Shown here piece after piece: positions 35,646 through 45,144 of a DNA stretch of 64,000 nt (positions within the stretch are counted from its first letter, which is position 1; each line of letters starts with the position of its first letter). The stretch is from assembly GCF_001425685.1 (NCBI RefSeq), contig NZ_LMCY01000002.1, forward strand, positions 39,569 through 103,568, in the 5' to 3' direction. Source of the DNA: Massilia sp. Root335. Lineage in GTDB: Bacteria > Pseudomonadota > Gammaproteobacteria > Burkholderiales > Burkholderiaceae_D. A model generated the notes under the pieces. The model did not search any database, was not told the DNA's origin, and saw only the letters and a program-made list of their open reading frames with translations. The position numbers were made by a program, and so were the translations under genes.

Positions 35646-36949
35646 GCGGCGGGTTGACAGACGTTCGACGCTGATCGGCGCCGTACCGTTTCAAGCATAT
35701 GGACGCCGGTGTTCACGGGAAGAACGTCCTGCCGGCGGACGAGTGCAGTCGACATCGCCAGGCAATCGCGTATGTGATACCCCTGCCCCGCGTCAGCGGG
35801 CGATGTCGTCGGCAATGCCGATGAACGGATTTCAACGCGGCGCTAGACGAATGCTTCACGGAAGATTTATCGCCTAAGCCAGCAATCAAAAGACCATTGA
35901 AAGTCCATCGAGCGGTCCAACCACTCGATCGCGGCATTCCGCGCTCCTCGATTACACCAACACATACTTCGGCCGGGCCCGGGTTCGGCATCGATGCGTA
36001 ATCTGTTCACCGATGGCCTGCGGCATTCGTCCTATCGAGATACGTGCATGCGCATTTAAACGCCGGGGGCAGGATTCACCGAAATGGCGAACCACTCCCG
36101 ACCGGCACACTACGATAAAAACATGTCGGCTTCGAGCCCACGCCCATGATTCGCATACCGGTTCCATGCGCTGCGGAACAAGCCGGTCCAGCGCAAGGAT
36201 TCCCTGGTTCGCACATGAAGCCGCTGCCCTCGGGGGCGCGGCGCCCGCTACGCGCAACTGTAATTGAGCTGTAATAGATCTCCCCCTCGGACGGACGAAT
36301 CACCCGCGCAAGAAAAAAGCCGATGGCAATTCACCACAATCATTGACATTGATCAAAACTGGTTCGCCTATGAAGCGTTAGTAAATGACCGATATTACGA
36401 AAACAGGCATTATCCACCCGGCGCCTTTTGGTATTCCGAATTTATAGCGCTAACAACCAAACCCCGCAGACAAGTGCGAATATTTCTTTCGTCAATAGAA
36501 AAATTAAATATCGAGAAATATTAATTTTGCAAAGGAAATAAACCAACAGACTCAAATAAATATTTTACAAATTGTGAAACTTCGAGAGTTTTTTTAGTCA
36601 GCATCAGACATAATATTGATGCCGGTTCACCGGCGAATCATATGATATAAAGGGAAATTCAGGAGCGCGAATTGGATGACGCAATGACAAGCACCTACGG
36701 CACCGCCATCCTCCTTGAGAACGCATTTCCATATCTCGAAGGTTGGCGCGGTATCACGACGCGGGATACCAAAAGGACTGCATCATTTCCCCGGCTGCAG
36801 TCCGCACACGCGACTTTGCAGTTGGCGCCATCTCGTGGCAATACTATCTAACGCGACAGTGGTGGCGTACTACGATTCCGAGAATGTCGCATAAGATTGC
36901 TGCGGCCGTGTTCGAAATATGACCACCCTTTGACAGGGAATGAGATTAC
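35646..36949. other. 1.3-kb gene-poor stretch, partly AT-rich
   Basis: No frame here has convincing coding character. The part from about 36270 to 36660 is very A/T-rich compared with the rest of the window, with tracts of A and T. An 86-codon frame at 36264-36524 and a 54-codon frame starting at 36684 exist, but neither has a good ribosome binding site or a family I recognise. The end of the region should carry the promoter of the LysR gene at 36950. Confidence 0.6.
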
Positions 36950-37930
36950 ATGACCAAAACATCAGCTAATCAACTCGCCTTGATAAACACCTTCGTCCAG
37001 ATCGTCTCCGCGGGCAGTTTTTCCCGTGCCGCGCAACAGCTCAATACCAGCCAGCCGACGGTCAGCCGCCAACTCCGCATGCTGGAGGCACATCTGGGCA
37101 TCAAGTTACTCAACCGCAACACGCGCGGCATCAGCCTGTCCGAAGCCGGCCGCCGCTATTACGAATATTCCCGCATCATGTCCGAAGAGCTGGACAGATT
37201 CGAAAGCGAATTGCGGGGCGAAACCGACCTGCCCTGCGGCTTGCTGCGGGTTGTCGTTCCAAGTGGTTTTGGTCAATCCCGGCTGATCGAAGTCGCCGCC
37301 CAGTATTTGAAGGCAAACCCGGCCATTCGGCTGGAATGGAAGATAAGCGACGCGCCGGCCCGATTTGTCGATGATGCCGTCGACTGCGCCATTCAGGTCG
37401 ATACGATAAAAGACGAATTGGTCGTTGCCCGCAAATTGGGCGAGGTGAACAAGATCATCGTCGCCGCACCTGCGCTTCTGTCGCGCTACGGCGGTATCTG
37501 CAAGCCGGAGGATTTGTCCAGATTACCGTGGGTGACACTGCCGAACCATCACTGCGGTTCGATCCAGCTGCGGGATCAATGGGGCAATTCCCGCAAACTG
37601 GATATTTCGCCAAGTTTCATGGCCGACAGCGTGCCGGTTGCCCGCCAGGCTGCGTTGCAGAAAATAGGGGCGGCCCTGATCTCGAGTTGCGCGGTCGCCG
37701 AGGACATTGCGGCAGGCACGCTGGTGCATGTGCTGCCCGATTGGTCCGGATTACCGGTATCTATTTATCTTACCTATCCCAAATCGCAGCACTATCCGCT
37801 CAAGTTCCGCAAATTCGTCGACCTGATCAAATCGCTGTCGCCGCAGTTTTTCAGTCCCGTTGAGCCGGTGGCGTTCACTTCCCGCATGGCCGGCGCGGCA
37901 AATCAGCCTTTGCACAGGCCCGCCGCCTGA
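36950..37930 (+). CDS. LysR-family transcriptional regulator
   Basis: 326 aa. The N-terminal winged HTH (about residues 8-67) has FVQIVSAGSFSRAAQQL, SQPTVSRQLRMLEAHLG and the LLNRNTRGISLSEAG wing. The rest is the two-lobed ligand-binding domain, ending in a short tail. CrgA/DhfR-type sequence style. It is convergent with the efflux operon (38011-43791), separated only by a long hairpin, so it probably does not read into it; it could still regulate that operon in trans. Upstream is the AT-rich gene-poor stretch. The inducer is unknown. Confidence 0.92.
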   Translation: MTKTSANQLALINTFVQIVSAGSFSRAAQQLNTSQPTVSRQLRMLEAHLGIKLLNRNTRGISLSEAGRRYYEYSRIMSEELDRFESELRGETDLPCGLLRVVVPSGFGQSRLIEVAAQYLKANPAIRLEWKISDAPARFVDDAVDCAIQVDTIKDELVVARKLGEVNKIIVAAPALLSRYGGICKPEDLSRLPWVTLPNHHCGSIQLRDQWGNSRKLDISPSFMADSVPVARQAALQKIGAALISSCAVAEDIAAGTLVHVLPDWSGLPVSIYLTYPKSQHYPLKFRKFVDLIKSLSPQFFSPVEPVAFTSRMAGAANQPLHRPAA

Positions 37931-37945
37931 TCGAGCCCGCCGTTC

Positions 37946-37986
37946 GGGGCGGTACGCGCCACCTATGGTATGGCGCATACCGCCCC
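37946..37986. terminator. bidirectional hairpin between convergent LysR and efflux genes
   Basis: Arms of 16 nt (37946-37961 and 37971-37986) pair with a single mismatch around a 9-nt loop. It sits between the LysR stop and the stop of the outer-membrane factor gene. There is no T run on either strand, so termination strength is uncertain. Confidence 0.65.
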
Positions 37987-38010
37987 GTGTCGTGACGCGC
38001 TGCAGCCGTA

Positions 38011-39450
38011 TCAGCGGATTCCAGCCGACAGCGACGCGGATGCAGGCATCTGTTGCGGCCATCCACCTGCGAGTTCCTTGAACAAGGCCACCGCCGCGAC
38101 CGCGCTGCGGGTCCGTCCTTCGGCAAACGCATCCTGCGCCCGCAACTGCTCACGCTCGGCGTCGAGCACTTCATAGACACCGATGGTGCCGGCTCGCAGT
38201 TGCTCACGTGCGATTTCGACCGCATGGCTGCTGGCAGACGCGGCTTGCTCGAGGTGCTCGTCCTCGCTGCGCGTGCGCGCGTAGCGGATCAGGGCATTTT
38301 CGGTATCCTCCAGCGCCAGCAACACCGTTTGCTGGTACGTCGACAGCAGGCCGGCAGCGGCGGCATCGCTCGCCGCGATACGTGCGCGCACACGACCCGC
38401 ATCGAGAAACGACCAATCGACGTTCAGACCCAGCAGACTGGTGTCCCGCTGGTTCGTGAACAGGTCGCCGGAACGGAAGGCGAACGTGCCGAGCATCCCC
38501 GAGAGTCTGACATGAGGAAACAGATCCGCGCTCGCGACGCCGATCCGCGCGGTGGCCGCGTGCAGGCGCTGCTCCGCCGCCGCGATGTCCGGGCGGCGGC
38601 GCAGCACGATGGCGGGCGTTTCAGGATCGACCGCCGGGGGCAATGCAGGCAGCGCGGCGGGAACGTCGAGCTCGGCGATCAGGGCCTCGGGCGGACGGCC
38701 GGTCAATACCGCGAGACGGTGTTCGTCGACGGCAATGCGCGCCTCCAGCGCGAACACGCGCGACGTGGCCGACTCGAGCTGCGCACGCGCGCGCGCAACA
38801 TCGAAATCGGAACTGCGGCCGGCCTCCATCCGCGCGCTGATGATACGCAATGTTTCACGTTGCTTATCGATGCTTTCGCGCGCCACCCGCAGGCGCTCCT
38901 GCGTACCTCGCAAATCCATATAGGCGCTGGCGACCTGCCCCACGATGATCACCTGCAAGGCTTTCAGGTCCTCGGCGAGGGCGGCAGTCTCGGCGCGATG
39001 CGCCTCGACGTCGCGCCGCACTTTACCGAACACGTCCAGCTCCCAGCCGGCATTGACGCTGGCGCCATGGACGTCGTTGCTGCGCTGAAAGCCGTACGCC
39101 TGGTCCACGCTCAGTTTTTGATGCCCCGTGTTGGCGTTCACGTTCACGGTGGGGTAATGACCGGACTTGGCTTCACGCAATAGCGCTGTCTCACTGTCGT
39201 ACCTGGCCAAGGCAACGCGGAGGTCGTTGTTGGCAGACAGCGCCTGCTCGACCAGGCTGGTCAGTTGCGTATCGCGGAAAGCCTGCCAGAACTCGGCATT
39301 GACCATCGGTGCAGCCTGGGTGCTGCCGGCCTCGGCACGAGCAAAGTGTTCGATCGCCGGCGCCGCCGGCTGGCGATAATCCGGACCGGCCGCGCAAGCG
39401 GCGAGGAGCACGGCCGGCAGCGCCAGTACGCTTTGTCTCAGCTTATTCAT
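38011..39450 (-). CDS. NodT-type outer-membrane efflux lipoprotein (RND partner)
   Basis: 479 aa. Signal peptide with lipobox ending in C19 (LLAAC). Two outer-membrane efflux repeats follow, each with long alpha-helical hairpins: NNDLRVALARYDSETALLREA and DIAAAEQRLHAATARIGVASA. VNVNANTGHQ and LFPHVRLSGMLGTF are beta-barrel segments. Such proteins form the TolC-like exit duct of tripartite pumps. Its start overlaps the stop of the RND permease gene by 8 nt, so all three pump parts are translated together. Last gene of the operon. Confidence 0.93.
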   Translation of the reverse strand: MNKLRQSVLALPAVLLAACAAGPDYRQPAAPAIEHFARAEAGSTQAAPMVNAEFWQAFRDTQLTSLVEQALSANNDLRVALARYDSETALLREAKSGHYPTVNVNANTGHQKLSVDQAYGFQRSNDVHGASVNAGWELDVFGKVRRDVEAHRAETAALAEDLKALQVIIVGQVASAYMDLRGTQERLRVARESIDKQRETLRIISARMEAGRSSDFDVARARAQLESATSRVFALEARIAVDEHRLAVLTGRPPEALIAELDVPAALPALPPAVDPETPAIVLRRRPDIAAAEQRLHAATARIGVASADLFPHVRLSGMLGTFAFRSGDLFTNQRDTSLLGLNVDWSFLDAGRVRARIAASDAAAAGLLSTYQQTVLLALEDTENALIRYARTRSEDEHLEQAASASSHAVEIAREQLRAGTIGVYEVLDAEREQLRAQDAFAEGRTRSAVAAVALFKELAGGWPQQMPASASLSAGIR

Positions 39451-42400
39451 GTTCTAATTCCTTCAAGACGCTTCCCGTTGCGATGATCGGAGCGGCGCCG
39501 ACCATCCTCGCGCCGAAAGTCCGCAGCGCAACATAAAACACCGGCGTCAGGAACAGGCCGAACAAGGTCACGCCCAACATCCCGGCAAAGACCGTCACCC
39601 CGGTGGCCTGACGCACCTCGCTGCCGGCACCGTGGCCAAACAGCAGGGGCACCGACCCGGCGATGAAGGCCGCGGACGTCATGATGATCGGGCGCAGGCG
39701 CAGCCGGCAGGCTTCCAGCGCGGCCTCGACGATACCCTTGCCCTGGAGCTCCAGTTCGCGCGCGAACTCGACGATCAGGATGGCGTTCTTGCACGCCAAC
39801 CCCATCAGTACGACCAGGCCGACCTGCACGAAGACATTGTTGTCGCCACCCGCCAACCGGACGCCGAGCAGTGCCGAACACATGCACACCGGAACCATCA
39901 GGATCACCGACAGCGGCAGCGTCCAGCTTTCATAGAGCGATGCCAGCACCAGGAAGGCCAGTATCACCGAGAGCGAAAACACGACGATCGCGGCATTGCT
40001 CTGATTCATTTGTTGGTAGCTGATGTCGGTCCACTCCAGCGTAATCCCGGGCGGCAGTACCTTCTGGGCGATCTCGGTCAGTTTGGCGGTGGCCTGCACG
40101 GACGAAAACACCTTCGGGTCGGCATCACCGATCAGGTCCGCGGCAGGATAGCCGTTGTAGCGCATCACCGGGTCGGGTCCGTAGGTCGGCACGACCGTCG
40201 CCATGGAGCCGATCGGCACCATCTCGCCCCGTGCATTGCGCGTGCGCAGGCTGGTAATGTCCGTCGCCTGCACGCGATGCGCCGAGTCGGCCTGGGCGAT
40301 TACGCGGTAGACACGACCGAACATATTGAAGTCGTTGATATAGGTCGAGCCGAGGTAGGTCTGCATCGTCCCGAACAAGTCGGTCAGTGCAACGCCTTGT
40401 GCCTTGGCCTTGTCGCGATCGACCTTGACCTCGAATTGCGGAATGTTGGCCTGATACGAACTGACCGGAAAGGTCATGCCGGGCGTTTGCGCCACCGCCG
40501 CCTGGAAGTCGGTCAGCGCCTTCTGCAATGCGCCGTAGCCCAACCCTGCGCGATCCTCCAGATACAGCGAGTAGCCCGAGCCGTTGCCCAGTCCCTGGAT
40601 CGGTGGCGGCAGCAAGGCATAGGCGAAGCCGCCCTTGATGGCGGAAAACTTTTCATTGAGTTCCGCATTGATCTCCGCCGCGCTGCGGCTGCGCTGGTCG
40701 AACGGCTTCAGGATGACGTACGACGCCGTGAGGTTGGGCGTATTCACCGTCTGCAGGGCGTTGAGCCCGGCGTAGCCCGACACCATGTCGACCCCCTCTA
40801 CCTTGCGCGCGGCTTCAATCATCTTGCGCGTCACGTCTTCCGTGCGCGTGAGCGAAGCGCCCTCGGGCAGCTTGGCGCCGGCGAACAGATAGAGCTTGTC
40901 CTGGGTCGGGATGAAGCCGCCGGGTATGGCACGGAACAGGAACCCGGTGGCGATCAGCAGGCCGGCATAGATGACGAACACCTTGCCGCGATGGCCCAGG
41001 GCACGCGCCACGCCCTTTTGATAGCGGTCGGCGTCGCGCTGGAACATCCGGTTGAACGGGCGGAACACCCATCCGCAGCTGCGGTCGATCAGGCGCGACA
41101 GGGCGTCCCCCGGCGCGTTGTGCGCCTTGAGCAGCTTGGCCGCGAGCGCCGGCGACAAGGTCAGGGAGTTGATCGCGGAAATCACGGTCGAGATGGCGAT
41201 GGTGACGGCGAACTGCTTGTAGAACTGGCCGGTGACGCCGCCAAGGAACGCCATGGGCACGAACACGGCGCAGAGCACCAGCGCGATCGCGATGATCGGT
41301 CCCGACACCTCGCGCATCGCCTGGTGGGCCGCCGCGCGCGGAGTGAGGCCTTGCGCGATGTTGCGTTCGACGTTTTCCACCACCACGATCGCATCGTCGA
41401 CCACGATGCCGATCGCCAATACGAGGCCGAAGAGGGTCAGCGTATTGATCGAGTAGCCGAGCAGATAGAGCACGCCGAACGTGCCCACCACCGACACGGG
41501 CACCGAGACGAGCGGAATGATCGACGCCCGCCAGGTCTGCAGGAACAGGATCACCACCAGGACCACCAGCAACACCGCCTCGATCAGGGTGTGCTGGACG
41601 GCGCGGATCGATTCGCGCACGAAGACGGTCGGGTCCCAGATCACGTGATACGAGATACTCGGCGGAAAGTTGGCCGACAATTCATGCAGCTTGGCGTACA
41701 CCGCGTCGGCGACCGACAACGCATTGGCGCCCGGCGACAGGAAGATGCCGATCGTCGAGCCGTTCTCGCTGTTCTGGAAGACCCGCATCGTGTAGTCGCC
41801 GGCGCCGAGCGACACGCGCGCCACGTCGGACAGGTGCACGATCTGCCCGTCCGCGCCGCTCTTCAGCACGATATTGCCGAACTCCTTTTCGCTGCGCAGC
41901 CGTCCGCGCACATTGATGGGGACCAGGAAATCGGTGCCCTTCGGCGACGGCTCGGCCCCCAGCTGGCCGGCCGACACCTGCACGTTCTGTTCGCGTACCG
42001 CGGCAATCACGTCGGACGTGGTCAGGCCGTGCGAGGCCAGCTTGTCCGGATTGAGCCAGAGCCGCATGGCGTAGTCGCCCGAACCTTGCAGGCCCGCATC
42101 GCCGACGCCCGGCAGGCGGGTCATTTCGTCCTTGATGTGCAGGGTCAGGTAGTTCCGCAGATACAGCGGGTCGTAGCGGTTGTCGGGCGAGTAGAGGCTG
42201 ACGTACATCAGCGGCGTCGGCGACTGCTTTTGCGTGGTGACACCGTACTGGCGCACCTCGTCCGGCAGGCGGGTCAAGGCCTGGCTCACCCGATTCTGCA
42301 CGCGCACGGCCGCGGTATCGGGGTCGATGCCCGGCTGGAAAGTCACCACGACACGCAGCCCGCCATCGGAACTGGCCACCGACTTCATGTACATGATGCC

Positions 42401-42625
42401 TTCGACGCCGTTGATCGCCTCCTCCAGCGGCGTCGCCACCGACTCGGCGATCTCCTGTGGATTGGCGCCCGGATAGGCCGCCCGCACGACCACGCTGGGC
42501 GGCACTACCTCCGGGTACTCGGCGACCGGCAACAACGGGATGGCGATCGCGCCGGCGGCAAAGATGATGATCGACAGCACGATAGCGAATATCGGCCGGT
42601 CGATGAAGAACTTGGAAAAATCCAT
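39443..42625 (-). CDS. RND efflux permease (AcrB/MexB family, HAE1)
   Basis: 1060 aa from the ATG at 42625, chosen for AAGGG 9 nt upstream and the family start MDFSKFFIDRPIF; the ATG at 42640, overlapping the adaptor stop, is possible. Twelve membrane spans in two halves, with two large periplasmic loops. The proton-relay Asp pair is present in GIVVDDAIVVVENVER, and FLVLASLYESWTLPLSVILMVP lies in the second half. It takes hydrophobic or amphipathic drugs from the periplasm and inner membrane and pumps them through the outer-membrane factor, driven by protons. Substrates cannot be predicted. Confidence 0.95.
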   Translation of the reverse strand: MDFSKFFIDRPIFAIVLSIIIFAAGAIAIPLLPVAEYPEVVPPSVVVRAAYPGANPQEIAESVATPLEEAINGVEGIMYMKSVASSDGGLRVVVTFQPGIDPDTAAVRVQNRVSQALTRLPDEVRQYGVTTQKQSPTPLMYVSLYSPDNRYDPLYLRNYLTLHIKDEMTRLPGVGDAGLQGSGDYAMRLWLNPDKLASHGLTTSDVIAAVREQNVQVSAGQLGAEPSPKGTDFLVPINVRGRLRSEKEFGNIVLKSGADGQIVHLSDVARVSLGAGDYTMRVFQNSENGSTIGIFLSPGANALSVADAVYAKLHELSANFPPSISYHVIWDPTVFVRESIRAVQHTLIEAVLLVVLVVILFLQTWRASIIPLVSVPVSVVGTFGVLYLLGYSINTLTLFGLVLAIGIVVDDAIVVVENVERNIAQGLTPRAAAHQAMREVSGPIIAIALVLCAVFVPMAFLGGVTGQFYKQFAVTIAISTVISAINSLTLSPALAAKLLKAHNAPGDALSRLIDRSCGWVFRPFNRMFQRDADRYQKGVARALGHRGKVFVIYAGLLIATGFLFRAIPGGFIPTQDKLYLFAGAKLPEGASLTRTEDVTRKMIEAARKVEGVDMVSGYAGLNALQTVNTPNLTASYVILKPFDQRSRSAAEINAELNEKFSAIKGGFAYALLPPPIQGLGNGSGYSLYLEDRAGLGYGALQKALTDFQAAVAQTPGMTFPVSSYQANIPQFEVKVDRDKAKAQGVALTDLFGTMQTYLGSTYINDFNMFGRVYRVIAQADSAHRVQATDITSLRTRNARGEMVPIGSMATVVPTYGPDPVMRYNGYPAADLIGDADPKVFSSVQATAKLTEIAQKVLPPGITLEWTDISYQQMNQSNAAIVVFSLSVILAFLVLASLYESWTLPLSVILMVPVCMCSALLGVRLAGGDNNVFVQVGLVVLMGLACKNAILIVEFARELELQGKGIVEAALEACRLRLRPIIMTSAAFIAGSVPLLFGHGAGSEVRQATGVTVFAGMLGVTLFGLFLTPVFYVALRTFGARMVGAAPIIATGSVLKELEHE

Positions 42626-42636
42626 TGAGCTGCCCT

Positions 42637-43791
42637 TCATTTTGCGTCCGCCAGCTGCGCCACCGGTGCGCCCATGGCGACGACGGTCGGCTTGACCGGC
42701 GCGCCGGGATAGAAGACCCTCTGCAGGCCGTCCACGATGACGTAATCCTTGGTGCTCAGGCCCGACTCGACCACCCGGAGCCCATGGTTGACGGCGCCCA
42801 GTGTCACCTCCCTGCGCTCGGCCTTGTCGCCCGCGCCGAGCACGTAGACATACTTGCGGTCCTGGTCGGTCAATACCGCCTTGTCGTCGATCAGGGACGC
42901 CTCGGACGGCGCCAGGCCGGCGAACTGGACGTGCGCGTACAGGCCCGGCGTGAGCTGGTGATCAGGGTTTTGCAACACCGCGCGCATGTGGTTCGTGCCG
43001 GTGGAAGGATCGACGCGGTTATCGAGAAACTTCAGGCGGCCCTGGTGCGGGAAGCCCTGCTCGTTGATCAGTCCGACCCGCACGGACAGCGCGTCTTTCG
43101 ACCCGCGCCGCGCCTTGGCCAGATAGCGCAGGTAATTCTCTTCGTCGGGATAGAAGTCCACGTAGACCGGATCCTGCGACACCACCGTGGTGAGCACCGT
43201 CTGGTTGGCCATCGCCAGATTGCCGACCGTCAGCATGGCGTGGCTGACACGCCCCGTGACGGGTGCCCGCACCTCGGAGAATTGCAGGTCGAGCTTCGCC
43301 GCCTCGACGGCGGCCCTGGCGGCGATGACGTCGGCCCGGCTCTGCTCGTACTCGGCCTTGGTCCGTTCGGCCTCTTCCTGAGACGTGGCATTCTTCTTGA
43401 ACAAGGCACTACTGCGCTGCGCCTGCTTCTCCGCCAGCACCGCGCCGGCTTGCGCCCGTTCCAGGCGCGCCGTCGCGATGTCGAGGGCGGCGCGGTAGGG
43501 GCGCGGGTCGATGACGAACAGCAGGTCCCCCTTGCGCACCTCGCCGCCTTCGTCGAAGGCAATGCGCTCCACATAGCCGGTGACCCTGGGCCTGATCTCG
43601 ACCGCATCGACGGCGCTGATGCGGCCGTTGAATTCATCCCACTGCTGTATCGGTTTGGACAAGACCTTGGCCACGCTGACGGCCGCCGCCGGCGCGGCGC
43701 CGCCGGCGGCCTTGTGCTCGCCGCAGCCGGCCAGCAGGCACAGCGCCGCCGATGCCATCACGAGCTTGTACGGCATTTCCAATGGTTTCAT
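42637..43791 (-). CDS. RND periplasmic adaptor lipoprotein (MexA/AcrA type)
   Basis: 384 aa from the ATG at 43791, with AGGAGG 7 nt upstream. Lipobox LLAGC gives the lipidated Cys at 23. A lipoyl/barrel-sandwich part (VEIRPRVTGYVERI, RAPVTGRVS) flanks a coiled-coil hairpin (ARLERAQAGAVLAEKQAQRSSAL), followed by beta-barrel and membrane-proximal domains. It links the RND permease to the outer-membrane factor. First of the three pump genes; the MFS gene lies 28 nt upstream on the same strand. Its stop overlaps a possible start of the permease. Confidence 0.94.
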   Translation of the reverse strand: MKPLEMPYKLVMASAALCLLAGCGEHKAAGGAAPAAAVSVAKVLSKPIQQWDEFNGRISAVDAVEIRPRVTGYVERIAFDEGGEVRKGDLLFVIDPRPYRAALDIATARLERAQAGAVLAEKQAQRSSALFKKNATSQEEAERTKAEYEQSRADVIAARAAVEAAKLDLQFSEVRAPVTGRVSHAMLTVGNLAMANQTVLTTVVSQDPVYVDFYPDEENYLRYLAKARRGSKDALSVRVGLINEQGFPHQGRLKFLDNRVDPSTGTNHMRAVLQNPDHQLTPGLYAHVQFAGLAPSEASLIDDKAVLTDQDRKYVYVLGAGDKAERREVTLGAVNHGLRVVESGLSTKDYVIVDGLQRVFYPGAPVKPTVVAMGAPVAQLADAK

Positions 43792-43819
43792 GGACGCGCC
43801 TCCTGATGAATACGATCGG

Positions 43820-45061
43820 TCATGACGCGTTCGCTTCTGCTTCTGCACTGTTGAGCTCGTGCGCGCCGCCTGCCGCCGGAAAGCCGGCGCTGCGGGCGTT
43901 CAGGACAACCAGCAATGCCAGGGTGAGCAGGACCAGCAGCATCCACGGGAAATACATCACGTTGTAGCTGTTCAGCACGATGCCGCCGATGATGCCGCCG
44001 CCTGCGATCGCGATATTCCACACGGTCACGACGATGGATTGGGCGATGTCGGCCACGCTGCCGGCGGCCTTGGCCGACGCCGTCTGGAACAGCGTCGCGG
44101 TGCCGCCGTAAGCCAGGCCCCAGAGTGCGATGCAACCGTACACGACCATCGGATTCGTGGCCGCCCACAAGCCGAGCATCAACGCTGCCGCGGCGAACAG
44201 CACCGTGCTGGCGATCACCAGCTCGCGCAGCCAGCGGTCGATCAGCGCGCCGATGACCCAGATGCCGGCGAGCGCGGCGATGCCGAACACGAACAGCACC
44301 ATGTCGATCTTGTCCGCCATGCCGAGCGGCGACAGGAAAGGCACGATGTAGGTGTACAGGATGTTATGCGCCAGAATGTAGGACAGCGTAACGAACATCA
44401 CGGGTTTGACGCCCGGCACGGCCATGACTTGCGTGAGCGGCACCCGGCGTCCGGCGGCCTGGCCCGGGAAGCGCGGGAGCGTGAAGGCCATCCAGATCAC
44501 CAGCAGCAAGGTGAGCACGCTCATCATGCCGAACGTATATTGCCAACCGAGGACCTTGCCCAGGAAGGCGCCGGTCGGACTGCCGATGGTCAGCGCCAGC
44601 GGCGTACCCACCATCGCGATGGCAATGGCGCGTCCTTGCTGGTTCGGGGGCACCATGCGCGCGGCGTAGCCGACCACGAGCGACCACAGCAACCCGGCGA
44701 AGACGCCGGCAAAGAAGCGCGCGACCAGGGTCACGTCGTAATTGGTCGACAGCGCCGTCACTGTGTTGACGACGGCAAAACCGCCGACGGCAATCAAGAG
44801 CAGCGATTTTCTTCCCCATGTCTGGGTCGCTACCGTCAATGGAATCGCCGCGACGATCGAGCCGATCGCGAAGATGCTTACCAGCTGCCCGACCAGCGGC
44901 TCCGACACGCCCAGGCTTGCGCCCATTTGCGGCAGCAATGCCGACGGCAGGGTTTCGGTCAGGATCGTGATGAAGATCGATGTTGCCAATGCCAGGAGGC
45001 CGCTTAGCGGCAGTCCCGCCTTTTTCACCTTGCTATTCTCGCTTTTCATAATGTCATCCAT
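43820..45061 (-). CDS. MFS transporter (drug or sugar efflux, AraJ-like)
   Basis: About 413 aa if started at the ATG at 45061 (AAGGCG about 9 nt upstream); 45049 is the other choice. Twelve membrane spans. LVGQLVSIFAIGSIVAAIPLTV is followed by GRKSLLLIAVGGF (motif A between TM2 and TM3), and GYAARMVPPNQQGRAIAIAMVGTPLAL is the efflux-type motif C region. It resembles DHA1 carriers of the AraJ/YdhP group. First gene of the minus-strand operon with the RND pump, an uncommon pairing: it may bring a cytoplasmic substrate to the periplasm for the tripartite pump. It is divergent from the LysR gene at 45145. Confidence 0.88.
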   Translation of the reverse strand: MDDIMKSENSKVKKAGLPLSGLLALATSIFITILTETLPSALLPQMGASLGVSEPLVGQLVSIFAIGSIVAAIPLTVATQTWGRKSLLLIAVGGFAVVNTVTALSTNYDVTLVARFFAGVFAGLLWSLVVGYAARMVPPNQQGRAIAIAMVGTPLALTIGSPTGAFLGKVLGWQYTFGMMSVLTLLLVIWMAFTLPRFPGQAAGRRVPLTQVMAVPGVKPVMFVTLSYILAHNILYTYIVPFLSPLGMADKIDMVLFVFGIAALAGIWVIGALIDRWLRELVIASTVLFAAAALMLGLWAATNPMVVYGCIALWGLAYGGTATLFQTASAKAAGSVADIAQSIVVTVWNIAIAGGGIIGGIVLNSYNVMYFPWMLLVLLTLALLVVLNARSAGFPAAGGAHELNSAEAEANAS

Positions 45062-45075
45062 AGTGGTTGATATCG

Positions 45076-45101
45076 CCTTGCTAATGCCAGCCGGCACAAG
45101 G
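45076..45101. promoter_or_regulatory. dyad in the MFS-LysR divergent promoter, possible operator
   Basis: Nested inverted repeat CCTTG (45076-45080) ... TGCC-AGCC-GGCA (45085-45096) ... CAAGG (45097-45101) within the 83-nt divergent gap. LysR regulators often bind such interrupted dyads between their own gene and their target. The assignment is inference. Confidence 0.4.
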
Positions 45102-45144
45102 TATATTGCAGCGGAGACGATGAAAATAGCCGGAAATACAACCT

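Noticed and set aside
36264..36524. 86-codon frame in the AT-rich stretch
   Set aside because: No ribosome binding site or recognised family; kept only as part of the gene-poor region.
36684..36851. 54-codon frame before the LysR gene
   Set aside because: Poor start context and no recognisable protein feature.
39632..42628. A 998-codon open frame on the plus strand
   Set aside because: Antisense to the RND permease; no known domain.
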